The notes under the pieces are model-generated. The model searched no databases, was not told where the DNA came from, and worked only from the letters and a program-made list of their open reading frames with translations. Shown here piece after piece: positions 45,149-56,143 of a stretch of DNA of 64,000 nt. The stretch is taken from the NCBI GenBank assembly GCA_039707465.1, contig CM077658.1:16391074-16455073 (forward strand), written 5' to 3'. Position 1 is the first letter of the stretch. Each line of letters begins with the position of its first letter. This stretch comes from Rhabdophis nuchalis (Eukaryota > Chordata > Lepidosauria > Squamata > Natricidae). A program made the position numbers and the translations under genes.

Positions 45149-45406
45149 CAATGGTTGGTTGCTGCCACTTTTACTACCAGTTCACTTCTCTCGCGCTTTG
45201 TGTGAATGCACAGTTCAATGTAAATTGCTCTTCATGCATGCGCAGGACAATTTACAGTGAACTGTGCACATGTGGTCACTAGAAACCAACAAGGGAATCA
45301 GTTTAGGGGCGTGGCAAGCTTGGATCGCTGCCGGTTCTGCGACCCAGGCCAGCATTCCACTACTGGTTCAACCGAACTGGGCTGAACCGGTAGCAACTCG
45401 CCTCTG
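45149..45406. mobile_element. hAT-like element inside BovB
   Basis: The left end CAATGGTTGGTTGCTGCC and right end GGTAGCAACTCGCCTCTG are inverted with mismatches. ATCCAGCT (45141-45148) and ATCCAGCC (45407-45414) form a 7/8 duplication. Removing it rejoins the BovB sequence. The interior has a self-complementary patch (CACAGTTCAATGTAAATTG and CAATTTACAGTGAACTGTG). Confidence 0.87.
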
Positions 45407-45414
45407 ATCCAGCC

Positions 45415-45613
45415 ACCTCACTCTCTGTTGTCCCCTTCTTCTTTTGCCCTCCATCATTCCCAGCATTAGTCTGTTCTCCAGTGAGTCCAGTGAAACTCAA
45501 AGTATTTGAGTTTCATCTTCAGGATATGGCCTTCTAAAGAGCAGTCAGGGTGGATCTCCTCTAGGACTGAAAGGTTTGATCACCTTGCAGTCCAAGGGAC
45601 TTGCAGGAGTCTT
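45415..45613 (-). pseudogene. BovB LINE, minus strand, 5' part
   Basis: It continues the BovB copy after the hAT: CTTTTGCCCTCCATCATTC, CAGCATTAGTCTGTTCTCC, TAAAGAGCAGTCAGGGTGGA and CAGTCCAAGGGACTTGCAGG, each the complement of sequence in 5220-5420. Truncated at the SINE junction. Confidence 0.9.
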
Positions 45614-45895
45614 CTATTTAAGCCTAAGCAGGACCAGAACTCACTGTCTCCTGGTGTTTGGTTCAAAGTTATCTATCCAGCTTTCATGGATAAGATGGGG
45701 CTAGAACTCACAGTTTCCTGCTGATTGGCCCAAAGTCATCTATTAGGCTTTCATACCTGAAGCAGAACTAAAACTCTCTGACTCCTGTTGATTGTCCCAA
45801 AATAACCCAGCCGGCTTTCATGCCTAAGGCAGAATTAGAACTTACAGTCTCCCAGTTTTTTCCCTTAACCAAACTGGCTCTCTGTTTAGGTATGC
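45614..45895 (-). repeat. SINE segment expanded as a 67 bp tandem array
   Basis: CTTTCAT occurs at 45681, 45748 and 45815, exactly 67 bp apart, and a degraded match lies at 45614. Each unit carries a version of GAACTCACAGTCTCC and CCAAAGTCATC, i.e. the body of a Sauria-related SINE repeated about four times. The array ends in CCAAACTGGCTCTCTG, the complement of the tRNA-like head. Confidence 0.85.
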
Positions 45896-46764
45896 CTACA
45901 GAGTCCCAAGCAAAGTTCTTTTCGACATTGCAAGGTCAAAAATGTCCCCAAAATGTGCCAAGGCAACGATTGTCTTTGGGGGGAAAAAATCTCAACTACT
46001 TTTAGTAATGCAGGTCATTTTTGTATAGGAAAAGTCAACTATGGTAGTAGCATCCTCATATATTTCCAAAAGGAACTCATTTTTTAAAAACAAAACTGTT
46101 CTTCCTATTTTTCATCCTGCGGGATGCGTGTTAATAAGTTGGTTGGGTCTTTATGAGGGAGGGTCTCCAAATAGTCTCTTTTGGCACTACTTCCTTCTCC
46201 TGCCTCTTTTTCTCCTGATACCCAATTAAAAGAAATGGTTTTGTTTGATCTGGTCCAAATGTAGAATGTACTACAAATCAGATGGCTGTAGCCATTTTCA
46301 AAAGGTCTGAATCACCAAACATTGGGAGGCTGTTTAATTTATACAATCATGGAACAATTTTATTTTGAGCTTGATTTAGAAATAACTCATTTCCCTTTAT
46401 GCTCTGAAATTCTGGGCAATCAAATTTGCTAATTATAAACTTTAAAAACCAAAACTCTGTATCACCAATTTGCCTCTGAAGTTTAGTGTCCTCTGCACTT
46501 GAGCTACGGACTTAAATTGTCTGGTCTAAAGTTCTGATCGAAATTATATTAACAGACAAAGTGTCAGTGGGTTGCACTCCAAATGAGTTTTATTCAGGTT
46601 TGGTTTATTATAGTGTGTGAATCCAGGCACTGTAACCTGTAAGACATTTCTGAGGAATTCTGTTTGAATCCTTTCTAAAGTGCTCATACTCTTCTGTGGA
46701 CCTAAGAGATTTGTTATCCCAACTAAGAATTTGTCAATCCAGAGTTTAGAGCTTGTAAATCCAA
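45896..46764. other. Single-copy DNA
   Basis: No gene or repeat recognised. Confidence 0.4.
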
Positions 46765-46899
46765 CAGGGAGCAACCAATGGCCCTCCAGATGTTGCTCAG
46801 CAATGGCTCCCAGGATCTCCAGGAAGCATAGCCCATGATAATGGGTGCTGGGAGTTGCAGTTCATACACATCTGGAGGGACCCTGGTTGCCTATGACTG
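46765..46899. mobile_element. Palindromic MITE (CCCTCCAGATGTTG family)
   Basis: The left part AACCAATGGCCCTCCAGATG and right part CATCTGGAGGGACCCTGGTT are inverted, with AGCATAGCCCATGATAATGG and GGTGCTGGGAGTTGCAGTTC inside. This is a common vertebrate MITE form. The exact ends and target duplication are uncertain. Confidence 0.7.
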
Positions 46900-46993
46900 G
46901 GCCTTAGCAAACTATTGCTAATGAACAATGGAAGCAAACACTTCTTGAAACCACCCTAAAAAGGTGGGATGCAAGAAATGCAAGAGTTTAAGG

Positions 46994-47443
46994 CAGGGGT
47001 GAAATGTTACCAGTTTGGACCGATTCACCCGAACCAGTAGTAAAAAAATGCTATTGGTTTGGGTGAACTGGTATTTCCAATGATCAGCTGTGACACACGA
47101 TTTATATTAGCTAGAAAGCAGGATTTCTTGCTCTCTAGCTAATCTAAATTGCATGGTATAGCACAGGGGTCTCCAACCTTTGCAACTTTAAGTCTGAAGG
47201 ACTTCAGCTCCCAGAATTTGCTGGCTGGAGAAGTCTGGGAGCTGAAGTCCTTCAGACTTAAAGTTGCAAAGGTTGGAGATCCCTGGTATAGCAGATTCCC
47301 CCCATTTGCTGTTCTACTTAATTGCAGGCGCACTCAGTAGCAGGCTCCACCCACCCACCCAGATGTCATCACGTCCATTTTTGACGCTCTGGGCATGCTC
47401 ATATTTGTGAACCAGTAGCAAAAGTAAATAGATTTCACCCCTG
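46994..47443. mobile_element. hAT-like element with a nested MITE
   Basis: The left end CAGGGGTGAAATGTTACC and right end GATTTCACCCCTG are inverted, with perfect 8 bp duplications GTTTAAGG at 46986-46993 and 47444-47451. A second element occupies 47164-47285. The interior has paired GAACCAGTAG motifs near both ends. Confidence 0.93.
47164..47285. mobile_element. Palindromic hAT-like MITE nested in another hAT
   Basis: It starts CAGGGGTCTCCAACCTTTGC and ends with the complement; the arms pair almost throughout (CTTTAAGTCTGAAGGACTTC with GAAGTCCTTCAGACTTAAAG). Perfect duplications GTATAGCA flank it at 47156-47163 and 47286-47293. It arrived after the host element. Confidence 0.94.
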
Positions 47444-47451
47444 GTTTAAGG

Positions 47452-49059
47452 ACTACCAGATCTCATTCCTGATAGATCTCTACCTATGGATTTCCATGAC
47501 CTTCCAATGCAGGAGTTAAGAATTAATTATGCTAGATCATTCAAAGCGTTACAAACTTCCATCCTGGGAAGATTTTAAAATTTGAATGGGAAATTGGCTA
47601 CTCAAATAGAGTTGGGCAATTTGTGAGAGGGTTCTAATTTGGTTTAGAAAGTGTCCTGTCAAAGCGTACTATTAGCAGTAAAAGCAGCAAATGTCTGTTG
47701 GTGGAAAGATCTTTAAGGAAAAGGCATTTATGCATTCATTGCAGCCGAACACTGTCAATTTCCCAATGACCTTTTAAAAACAACGGCAACAATGAGCGGA
47801 GCATATCTACTTACAGATCTGATAAACAACCAGGAAAAAAGGAAGGAGAAGGAAAAAAACAAGGTGAGGGAATCAAGAAGCATTTAAGCTGGAGGGAAAA
47901 CAAGATGCCTGCAAAAGGTAAGCCTTGAAATCTGCCAGGTAAATGCAGGAGAATCATGCTTAAAATGGACAGAATCAAAAGTAAGAAGGTTTGTCACCTT
48001 TCAAGAAAACAGTTTGATTGCTCTTATTAAACATTTGGTAGAAATTCCACATAGATAATACAGGGAATGATGGAAACTCATCTCTGCAGCTTAAGTAAGT
48101 ATGTAAGTAAATAAATAACCAGCTTATTTTGGAGGAAAGATTTCTACATAGTCCAAAGAAGGGCATTGCTCAGAATTTTTTATAACAATTTGAATCAGGT
48201 GATTAAAGGCGAAACAGAATCTTAAAAGAAAACACTAAACAGTTCCCTGAATTTGTGGAAATACAGTAATCCTATAGATTTATAAAACAAGTTAGCTAAA
48301 CCAAAACAGTATTGGGTATTAGCATATATTGTGTGAATTAGGCCATTATGCTAAGTCATAATGATATTTATTTTAACATGTTGTGTGAGCAGAGTGATAG
48401 ACTGAAATGTTTCAGCATATCCCAGCAACCAGCATTGGGGAGGGGAGATTTTGAAATCACTCAATCATAAACAAAATCTTCAACAAAATATTAGCAGGTA
48501 GATATACAGATACACACACACACACTATTCTAAGCTTCCTGATTTCCAGTGGGCAGTTTTGTCCTTTAATTTGCACAATATTAAATGATTTTGCATACAA
48601 GAGGAAAATCTGTAGCCAGCATCGCCAATTAACCTGATTGCAGGGGAAAGTAATTTAGAAATTGACCTGTTCTTGCTCAGAACTCTTTAGTTTAGCCTTC
48701 TGGGCATCTCTTCTGTTTGCTTTTTTAAACTCTCTCTGCCTCTCTTTTCCCACCCCACCCATTCATAGTTCGTGATTATAACTCTCAACAGATTTGATAT
48801 GTATAGAAGCTTTTTCTTCCTTAATTCTCTTTTAAGAAATGGATCGTGTGGGGATGTCAGGAAAGGTAAAAAGAACATGTTAATAAGAAGATACGGCAGG
48901 GTTTCAGTAATACCTTAAACAAGAGGTTCTGAACCTTTTTGTACCATGGATATCTTTGACAATCTGGTAAAACCTAAGGAGCCGAATTACAATAAGCTCA
49001 AATATATATATATAGAGAGAGAAACACAGATAAATATATGCAGATGATAGGTAAGAGGG
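47452..49059. other. Single-copy AT-rich DNA
   Basis: No transposon or exon recognised; short (AC)n near 48514-48525. Confidence 0.4.
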
Positions 49060-49087
49060 AGGGATGGAGGGAGGGAGGGAGGGAGGG

Positions 49088-49155
<68 letters not shown>
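49060..49155. repeat. (GGGA)n-(GATA)n microsatellite
   Basis: GGGA/GGAG units run to about 49088, then about 17 GATA units. It is the third long GATA array in the window. Confidence 0.95.
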
Positions 49156-49985
49156 TTTAATAATATATTTGTAATTTTTTTCCTATTCCCAGATTCCTTG
49201 AAATCAACTCTTGAACTCCCAGTGGGTTCCAGGTTAAGAAACCAGACCAATCACAGTCATTATGGTTTGCAAAACATGCTTATGGCTTAGCTTGCTTTGT
49301 GTCTTCAGTCAATATAAGCTATAGTTTTAGAAAACATGAGTGTGAACAAACGAACTAAGGCATGTGGTTTCAGCATTGTGATGGCTTTCAAAAAAAAAGT
49401 ACATGACTAAAGGAACTACATTTCAGCACAAATATGATCCAGCAGATTCTGCATGCATCTGCCCTAACTTACTTGGCGCCTTGAGAAATCCATGTCAATC
49501 AAGTCACTAAAGATTTTTCTGGTCATGGAGCATAATCTAAAGAGGGAATGCTGGACTAAAGATATGTGGGGCAATTTCCTTGTTCACAATGGACCTGGAT
49601 CTTGTCAGTGTCTATCAATCAAGTAAGTGTTTCCTTGATCTCCAACAGCAATGTATAAACTGTGAATGCTGGATCTGATAACCTACACTCAACAAGAGTG
49701 AAAGACTGTAAACTAAGAATTAATTACAGATCACACCATTCCTTATCACCAAGTTATTTGGGGTTACTACAGGGACTTATATTTTGGCACTATCAAGATA
49801 ACCTGCTATAGATTTCCATTGACCACTTCTAAAACCATCTTGCCATTGCAAACTGCAAGAGGGAGTGGGTTCTGATATGAAAACCGTAAAATCCAAACCA
49901 TAACGTGGGTATTATCAATTGTGTTAAATCAGAAGCAGGACTGCACAAAGATTATGGAAGTTTAGTTATAAATTTAATAGATTTG
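49156..49985. other. Single-copy DNA
   Basis: Nothing recognised. Confidence 0.4.
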
Positions 49986-50345
49986 GTAAAGGTAAAGGTT
50001 CCCCTCGCACATATGTGCTAGTTGTTCCCGATTCTAGGGGGCGGTGCTCATCTCTGTTTCAAAGCTGAAGAGCCAGCGCTGTCTGAAGACGTCTCCATGG
50101 TCATGTGGCTGGCATGACTAAACACCAAAGGTGCACAGAACGCTGTTACCTTCCCACCAAAGGTGGTCCCTATTTTTCTACTTGCATTTTTACATGCTTT
50201 TTAAACTGCTAGGTTGGCAGAAGCTGGGACAAGGAACGGGAGCTCACTCCATTACACGGCGGCGCTAGGTATTTTGAACTTCCAAACTGCCGACCTTTCT
50301 GATCGACATGTTCAGCGTCTTAGCTACTGAGACACCCCATCCCTT
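49986..50345 (-). mobile_element. tRNA-derived SINE S1, copy 5
   Basis: Near full length: TAAAGGTAAAGGTTCCCCTC, GATTCTAGGGGGCGGTGC, TCATGTGGCTGGCATGAC, TACCTTCCCACCAAAGGTGG, and the tRNA head at the right ending CTGAGACACCCCATCCC. The box-B region is worn. Confidence 0.9.
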
Positions 50346-51099
50346 AAACCCCTCTGGACAGTACCAAAAGGCAAAAAAAATTAGATTTGGTAGCATCAAG
50401 TTATTTAATCAATGTAATAAGGCAAGTATGTACTGACCCACATGCTCTTTTGTTTACAGTACTTTGTTCAGTTTGGTATAGTGTGATGAGCAAATCAAGC
50501 CACTACCACTGATACCACAAAGTATGACACTATGCTCACTCAATAAAACATGCAGATCCCACAAAGAATGTCAAAACATGAACTTTGAATGAGTGTGAGT
50601 ATAACCACGTGTGAGTGTGTTCAGCGTGCAAGACAAGAGAAATGAAAGTGTCTCAGTCTAATAAAGGCACACTTTACCACAACAACGGTGTCCAACCCGC
50701 TATAGAAAGCTGGGAATCTGCAGATGTAAACCTTGCATAGGTTCTTGGAGTGGATGCAATTTTACTGCAATTGAGTAATTTTAAAAAATTTCAAAACAAG
50801 AACACAGGTCCATCTTTTAATCATGTCCTCCCCCAATTTTTTTTTTAAAAGAGTTAGAAGTTTAAAAAAACAAAACAATCCCAAGCTATTTTATGGATTT
50901 CATTCTTAATGTATCCCTTTTTTTAAAAATTCCTTTGCTCTTACAGCTGTTTCTTTGTGAATGGGGCTCATTTCTTTTTCCTTTTTTTTCCCATCCACGA
51001 AACTCAGCTGAAATAAGAGGGAGGTTGCAGAGAAAAGAAATTGTGGCATCCGGTGAAACACTGTCAAGGAAATTCCAGCAGACCTTAGTTGTTACCTGC
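50346..51099. other. Single-copy DNA
   Basis: No repeat or exon recognised; T and A runs near 50836 and 50860. Confidence 0.4.
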
Positions 51100-51600
51100 A
51101 GATAACAACTAGTTTGTTAGTTAATGGCTGGCAGAAGGGCCTAAGCCATGATAATGCTCCAGCTGTCCAGTCATTAACTGCAGTAAAGACTGATTTTTCA
51201 GGAGGTTATTGCTGTGATAAAATATCCTCAAAAGATTATAACAGCAAAAGTGAACAGGGGGAGAAAAGTATTAGCGGCTAAAGTGTGACTGAATTGCTGC
51301 GTTTGAAAAATTGGACGTTCCCTGGCGGTTCATAACCGATTTTCCACCAGTCAAAAAGAAAGTTGTGCTCTGTTAGGTTTATTGTACAAGGCAATAAAAA
51401 TATTGGCCAGGTTAAATTGTCAGCATGTTAGAACATTAACTACTTCTCTCTCTCTCTCTCTCTCTCTTTTTAAACTGTGCTTAATTTTATTTTATTTTTT
51501 TAAAGCGTAACTATGATTCATTACCGGAGAATGAAAAATGAGGCTCTTGGCATTCGCATATTTACATCTGTTAGCTTAAAAACTGGGTGGGGACCTGGGG
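51100..51600. promoter_or_regulatory. Candidate conserved noncoding element
   Basis: Dense, complex, transposon-free sequence such as CTCCAGCTGTCCAGTCATTA, CAAGGCAATAAAAATATTGG and TGTCAGCATGTTAGAACATT, broken only by a (CT)n run near 51447-51468. There is no open frame, so it is not coding. Its look (E-box CAGCTG, several ATTA cores, balanced composition) is that of deeply conserved enhancers. Conservation not tested. Confidence 0.35.
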
Positions 51601-52609
51601 AGAGCAAAAATTAAGTTTCGCTTGATAGCTGGCTTTTATCCTTATTTAAAATGTAACCAAATTTCTAAGGGTTCTATAGCATTCTTGGGCCTTGGTTGGC
51701 ATGGTTGGCTTTCCAGTGTATGCATTATGAATGCAGCGTCTGCCGAAATCATCGCAGCCAAGTGTTTATTGGCGATCCCTCTTTCTTTTTTTCTTTTGCA
51801 AAAAAACAAAAAACCCTTTTGAGTTGCGTTTATTAACTTGCCTGTCAAAGTTCAAGTTAAGACGATACAAATGGTCACCTTCGGGGGCAGCCTGGGACAA
51901 AGGAGACCCCTTCCAAGAGAAGATCTTATATCTACCTTATTCCTTCGACAGAGGTCATTGGACTTGACAGATGTCTCTGGACCTCAAGGCCTAGGGGCAC
52001 TAGATGATGGCTGGGCATTGTAGATCAACAGCCTTTTTAATTGCTTTTTATTGAAACAAACAGGACATAAAAATAAAATTACAAAATACTAAAACAGAAA
52101 CATGCACCAAAAAAAAGAAAGAAAGCAAAATCTGAAGGGTCATATATTCCCCGCTGCTTGTCCAAAGTGCATTAATTGCCCATCAGAAATGTTGCTGCAC
52201 ATGGACATTTTCAAAGAATGTGTTAGAAGCAAGGAAAAGTCGGCTTCCTTCAAACCATAGCTGCCCTGCGTAGGCTTACCTAGGAGTGACTTGTGAGTTC
52301 AGACAACCACAGAGATAGAAGGAGAACGAAGAGTGACAGTGACATCCCAGGAAGAGCCAAAACACAGGAAAGGTGTTTCAACAGTTACGTTGCCACTGGC
52401 TTACTGTGCACTAACATAACCGAAGAATATGAGGGAACAAACCAAGAATGCCTTGAATCAATTGAAGTTATAGGTGTGTTAGATCTATTGATGTAGTAAT
52501 GCATCATAAACCCAGGTGCACAGATTATGAAACAAGGCTACATTCCTTGTTTGCATCATTTACATCCCTTAAAACATGCTATCAGTTACAGCAAGTATGC
52601 GTGTATACA
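51601..52609. other. Single-copy DNA
   Basis: A 67-codon frame at 52293-52496 has a mixed composition but no ATG-initiated start and no clear splice sites. No call. Confidence 0.35.
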
Positions 52610-52747
52610 GGGATGGATGGATGGATGCATGGATGGGTGGATGGGTGGATGGATGGATGGGTGGGTGGGTGGATGAACAAATGGATGGACGGAGACAGAC
52701 AGAAAGACAGACACAGTACACAAAGATAGAAACAGACAGGTGTTTGT

Positions 52748-52814
<67 letters not shown>

Positions 52815-52816
52815 GC

Positions 52817-52847
<31 letters not shown>
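52610..52847. repeat. Compound (GGAT)n / (GT)n / (CAGA)n microsatellites
   Basis: GGAT units at about 52610-52678, GT at 52744-52796, GA to about 52815 and CAGA to 52847. The several W/M/D-, V/C- and L/S-rich frames here are artefacts. Confidence 0.95.
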
Positions 52848-52848
<1 letters not shown>

Positions 52849-53465
52849 CCTGGTAAATAATGGCACTACAGCAGGTTGGTTTTAATGCATTGGAGTGGAA
52901 TGTCATTTCTCCAGGTTCGATTTTGCACAAAATAATGTGTATATCTAAAGCATACACCTATTTCTTTGACCCTCAGCCTGTTTATATTACAATATTATGA
53001 AGCTATATGAAATCCTGCCGTTTTCTAGCCTCATTTGCATATTTTGCATCAGAAAGGCAATATGCAATCACACTATTCTTGATAAACACTGACATATCAT
53101 ACACCACTTCATCCTAACCACTTCAAAAATGCTATTGGGGTGCTTTTATAAATGCAAGGTAAGAATGGTGTGACGGCACTAAAAATACAACTCCAATCAT
53201 CACCTATTGACAAACCACAATGGAAATGGAACCTCTGCATCTGATTCTTGAAGCTGTGGCTCTGAAATGAATCGGTAACTCTCGAAAAACAAAGCTAAAT
53301 CTTTACTGAGTGGCAAAGCAACTGCCAGGATGGGCAATATTTATCGGTCTCAAGCACTTAGATGAAATTGGATCAAGCCTAAGACAATGGACTAGAAAGG
53401 GAGAAGCTGCAGTGAGCTACAGTAGAGAAATGAACTGGGGAGGAACGGGGCAATATCAAGCTTTT
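52848..53465. other. Single-copy DNA
   Basis: Nothing recognised. Confidence 0.4.
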
Positions 53466-53715
53466 TAAGAATAACGAAGTTGGAAGGCACCTTGGAGGTC
53501 TTCTAGTCCAACCCCTTGCTCAGGCAGGAAACCCAATACCATTTCAAACAAATGGTTATCAAATCTCTTCTTAAAAACTTCCAGAGTTGGCGCATTCACA
53601 ACTTATGGAGGCAAGTTTTCCCACTGGTTCTTTGTTCTCACTGTCAGGAAAATTCTCCTTAGTTCTAAGTTGCTTCTCTCCTTGATTAGTTTCCCTCCAT
53701 TTGTTTTTCTTTTGA
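53466..53715 (-). mobile_element. CR1-type LINE 3' end, copy 3
   Basis: The plus strand reads GTTGGAAGGCACCTTGGAGG, TCTTCTAGTCCAACCCCTTG, CAGGCAGGAAACCCAATACC and TTGCTTCTCTCCTTGATTAG, colinear with copies at 12.6 and 24.7 kb and in the same orientation. Confidence 0.82.
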
Positions 53716-53754
53716 AGATGGTTCACTTCTCAGCCAAGAAGCTTCTTCAGCTCT

Positions 53755-54121
53755 GACTGGATGGTGGAGAACGGAAGGAACAGTCTACTCTCAACAGAGG
53801 GGGGGGAGGGATTTGACATCATCTACCTCCAGTCTACAACCCAGTCCTTTCAAGAGTTCCAAGAAGGCTCTACACCCATTTGTACTACATTCAGATGACC
53901 CTGACAACACAAATAAACCGCCAGGTGGCCTTAATGACTCTCCAAAAAGGATGCAAATGACCAGCTATCTGAAAGGAACCATCCAGTCAGAGCTGAAGGA
54001 GCTTCTTGGATGGGAAGTGAAACATCTTCAAAGAAAAAACAAGGAAGTCCAGTTGCCTCTTGAAAAAGCACCTTTGGGGCAACCATGACCTGGATGGCTG
54101 AGAGCCTCCATAGACATTCAC
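53755..54121 (+). mobile_element. Dispersed repeat R-A, longest copy, with open frame
   Basis: A 91-codon frame at 53813-54088 includes DDPDNTNKPPGGLNDSPKR and ELKELLGWEVKHLQRKNKE, then runs out at PLEKAPLGQP. The DNA matches 4190-4322 and 22925-23075 in its second half. The frame probably reflects the coding end of an old retroelement. I cannot assign the class. Confidence 0.6.
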
Positions 54122-54779
54122 CCAATTCCAGCAATCGTCCTTCATATGTTTTAGCCTCCAGTCCCCTAATCGTCTTTGTTGCTCTTCTCTGCTGTTGGAA
54201 GCAAAGACAAGCAAAGGTTGGAAATGTTGGCCAGGCAGAAACAAGAGCCGAGCAGATGGTCTCTCATTCAAACCCAGGGAAACTATGAAAAATCACTGAC
54301 AATATCATACCATTGACGGTCCTTTTTTTTAGTTGAGAGTCAGAGTTTGGCTGCTGGGAACGCTGGAAAGAGCAGGAAACGCTTCTTCCTTCAGGGATCC
54401 AATCAGACCGTTTACGTGGAAAATACACCTGCCCAAGTGGTCGGTGAATCCTGCCAGATGGAACCTTGTTCCAACCTCCACAGTCAAATAGATAATGTTG
54501 GCTGTGTACACCTGAGCTTCCAGCTGCCCATTCAAGTCTCAGAGATTTCCACTCCTCTGCACAAGTGTTAGTGCATGAAATAAACTATGCAAATCCATAC
54601 AGGCATCACTGAACATTGGCAACAGAGCAGAAAAGAAAGGAGGGGAACCAACCAAAAAAACAAACCCCAAACCCCTTTATAGCCCAGGGAGTACATTTCT
54701 ATATTCACTGTTAAGGAAGAACCCCTTAATCTGCTTAAAGTTCCACTCCTTTCAATGGAGAAGTAAACATTTAAATTAT
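54122..54779. other. Single-copy DNA
   Basis: No repeat or exon recognised. Confidence 0.4.
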
Positions 54780-55390
54780 TGTAATCCAAGGGACTGCAAC
54801 TTTCATTCCATAGATAATTCTGAAACTTCAAAGTATTTGAAAAGATAATGGAAATGTAGCCGCTTTAATGAGATGCACAGCCTTGGAGATTGTGCGGGAT
54901 TTAGCAGATATTATTCTGAAGTTTAGGGTGCTCTTGATGCTGGGGTAGATACTTAAAACATCAGGGGGAAAGAGTCTGACTTCCTATTATCTCTGACGTT
55001 CCAAAAATGCATCTTTAATGTGTTGCTCCTCCCGCGCATTCTTTCCATCTTTGCAGTTTTCAAATGGTTTATCGGAGGAGGTGCTAGCTCCTGAATTGAT
55101 GGATGACGAACTGGTCATTAGGTTGCACTTCACCGATGACCTTCCCACAGTACAAGACATTACAGAGTCATGATAAAACAATGCATTCAGACAGAATCAA
55201 TGTAACGTGCCACTGTGCTTCGGGGGAATTACTCAGTCACCTGTCCTCTGCCCAACAAGACAATATCAAATATTTTGTCTGACGTCTTAACTATAACAGA
55301 TAAAAAGCAATATTCAAAGGAACTTTATCTGGAATATGCATTTGAAGTCTTTCAGCGCAGATGAAAAGCAGCTTGTGTCTTCTTGGCTTA
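54780..55390. promoter_or_regulatory. Candidate conserved noncoding element with an internal minus-strand open frame
   Basis: A transposon-free block of complex sequence, including TGTAGCCGCTTTAATGAGAT, TTGTCTGACGTCTTAACTAT (CRE-like TGACGTC) and a minus-strand frame at 54987-55181. That frame (TSSSSINSGASTSSDKPFEN, KDGKNAREEQHIKDAFLE) has mixed composition but begins at a non-ATG codon and lacks good splice sites. Enhancer is favoured over exon. Confidence 0.3.
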
Positions 55391-55404
55391 ATAAAAATAT
55401 AATA

Positions 55405-55517
55405 CAGGTAGTCCTCAACTTACAACAGTCCATTTAGAGAACATTAACGGTTACAACGGCACTGACTCATGACCATTTTTCACACTTACAACTTTTGCAA
55501 CCTGATCGCATTCATCA
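55405..55517 (+). mobile_element. Pogo/Tigger-like MITE T1, left end
   Basis: After TA the element starts CAGGTAGTCCTCAACTTACA, then GTCCATTTAGAGAACATTAA and ACTGACTCATGACC; it breaks off near 55517. This copy has the best-preserved terminal bases of the family. Confidence 0.78.
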
Positions 55518-55631
55518 ATATTCTTTTTCTGCTCTGGACATGTAATGGAAGTACAGCATAAAAAGTTTGAAGTCGCAGATTCCTTTCTTTGTGTGCAAAA
55601 AATATATATATACTTTTTAATAGGGTTTTCT

Positions 55632-55980
55632 GATGCGGTGGCTCAGTGTCTAAGATGCTGAGTTTGTCGATCAGAAAGATTGGCAGTTCGGCAGTTCAAA
55701 TCCCTAGTGCCACGTTATGGAGTTAGCTCCCATTACTTGTCCCAGCTTCTGCCAACCTAGCAGTTCGAAGGCATGTAAAAAATGCAAGTAGAAAAATAGG
55801 AACCACCTTTGGAGGGAAGGTAACAGCGCTCCGTGCGCCCTTAGCGTTTAGTCATGCCGGCCACATGACCACGGAGACATCTACAGACAGCGCTGGCTGT
55901 TCTGCTTTGAAACAGAGATGAGAACCACCCCCTAGAGTCAGGAACGACCAGCACATATGTGCGAGGGAACCTTTACTTTT
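55632..55980 (+). mobile_element. tRNA-derived SINE S1, plus strand (copy 6)
   Basis: Read directly: head GATGCGGTGGCTCAGTGTCT (box A), GATGCTGAGTTTGTCGATCA, box-B-like GTTCAAATCCCTAG, then TGTCCCAGCTTCTGCCAACC, GGTAACAGCGCTCCGTGCG, CATGCCGGCCACATGACCAC, CCCCCTAGAGTCAGGAACGA and the tail GGGAACCTTTACTTTTTTC. It is the only plus-strand copy and the easiest for defining the family. Confidence 0.92.
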
Positions 55981-56108
55981 TTCTTTTTTTGAGTGCTAAA
56001 AACAGTCCATTTAGAAAGATGGTTTATTCACATTTCAAGAAAAGTAGAGGGATATCTTGGGGAAATATGCTCTTTTTTTCCTGTGATCTGCTGTTCTGAA
56101 ATGTTTTA

Positions 56109-56110
<2 letters not shown>

Positions 56111-56140
<30 letters not shown>
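56111..56140. repeat. (AC)n microsatellite
   Basis: A pure AC run of about 30 bp. Confidence 0.95.

Positions 56141-56143
<3 letters not shown>

Noticed and set aside
55632..55730. Possible functional tRNA gene (box A and box B present)
   Set aside because: The same sequence recurs as the head of the S1 SINE with a long 3' body; no cloverleaf with a proper acceptor stem is evident.
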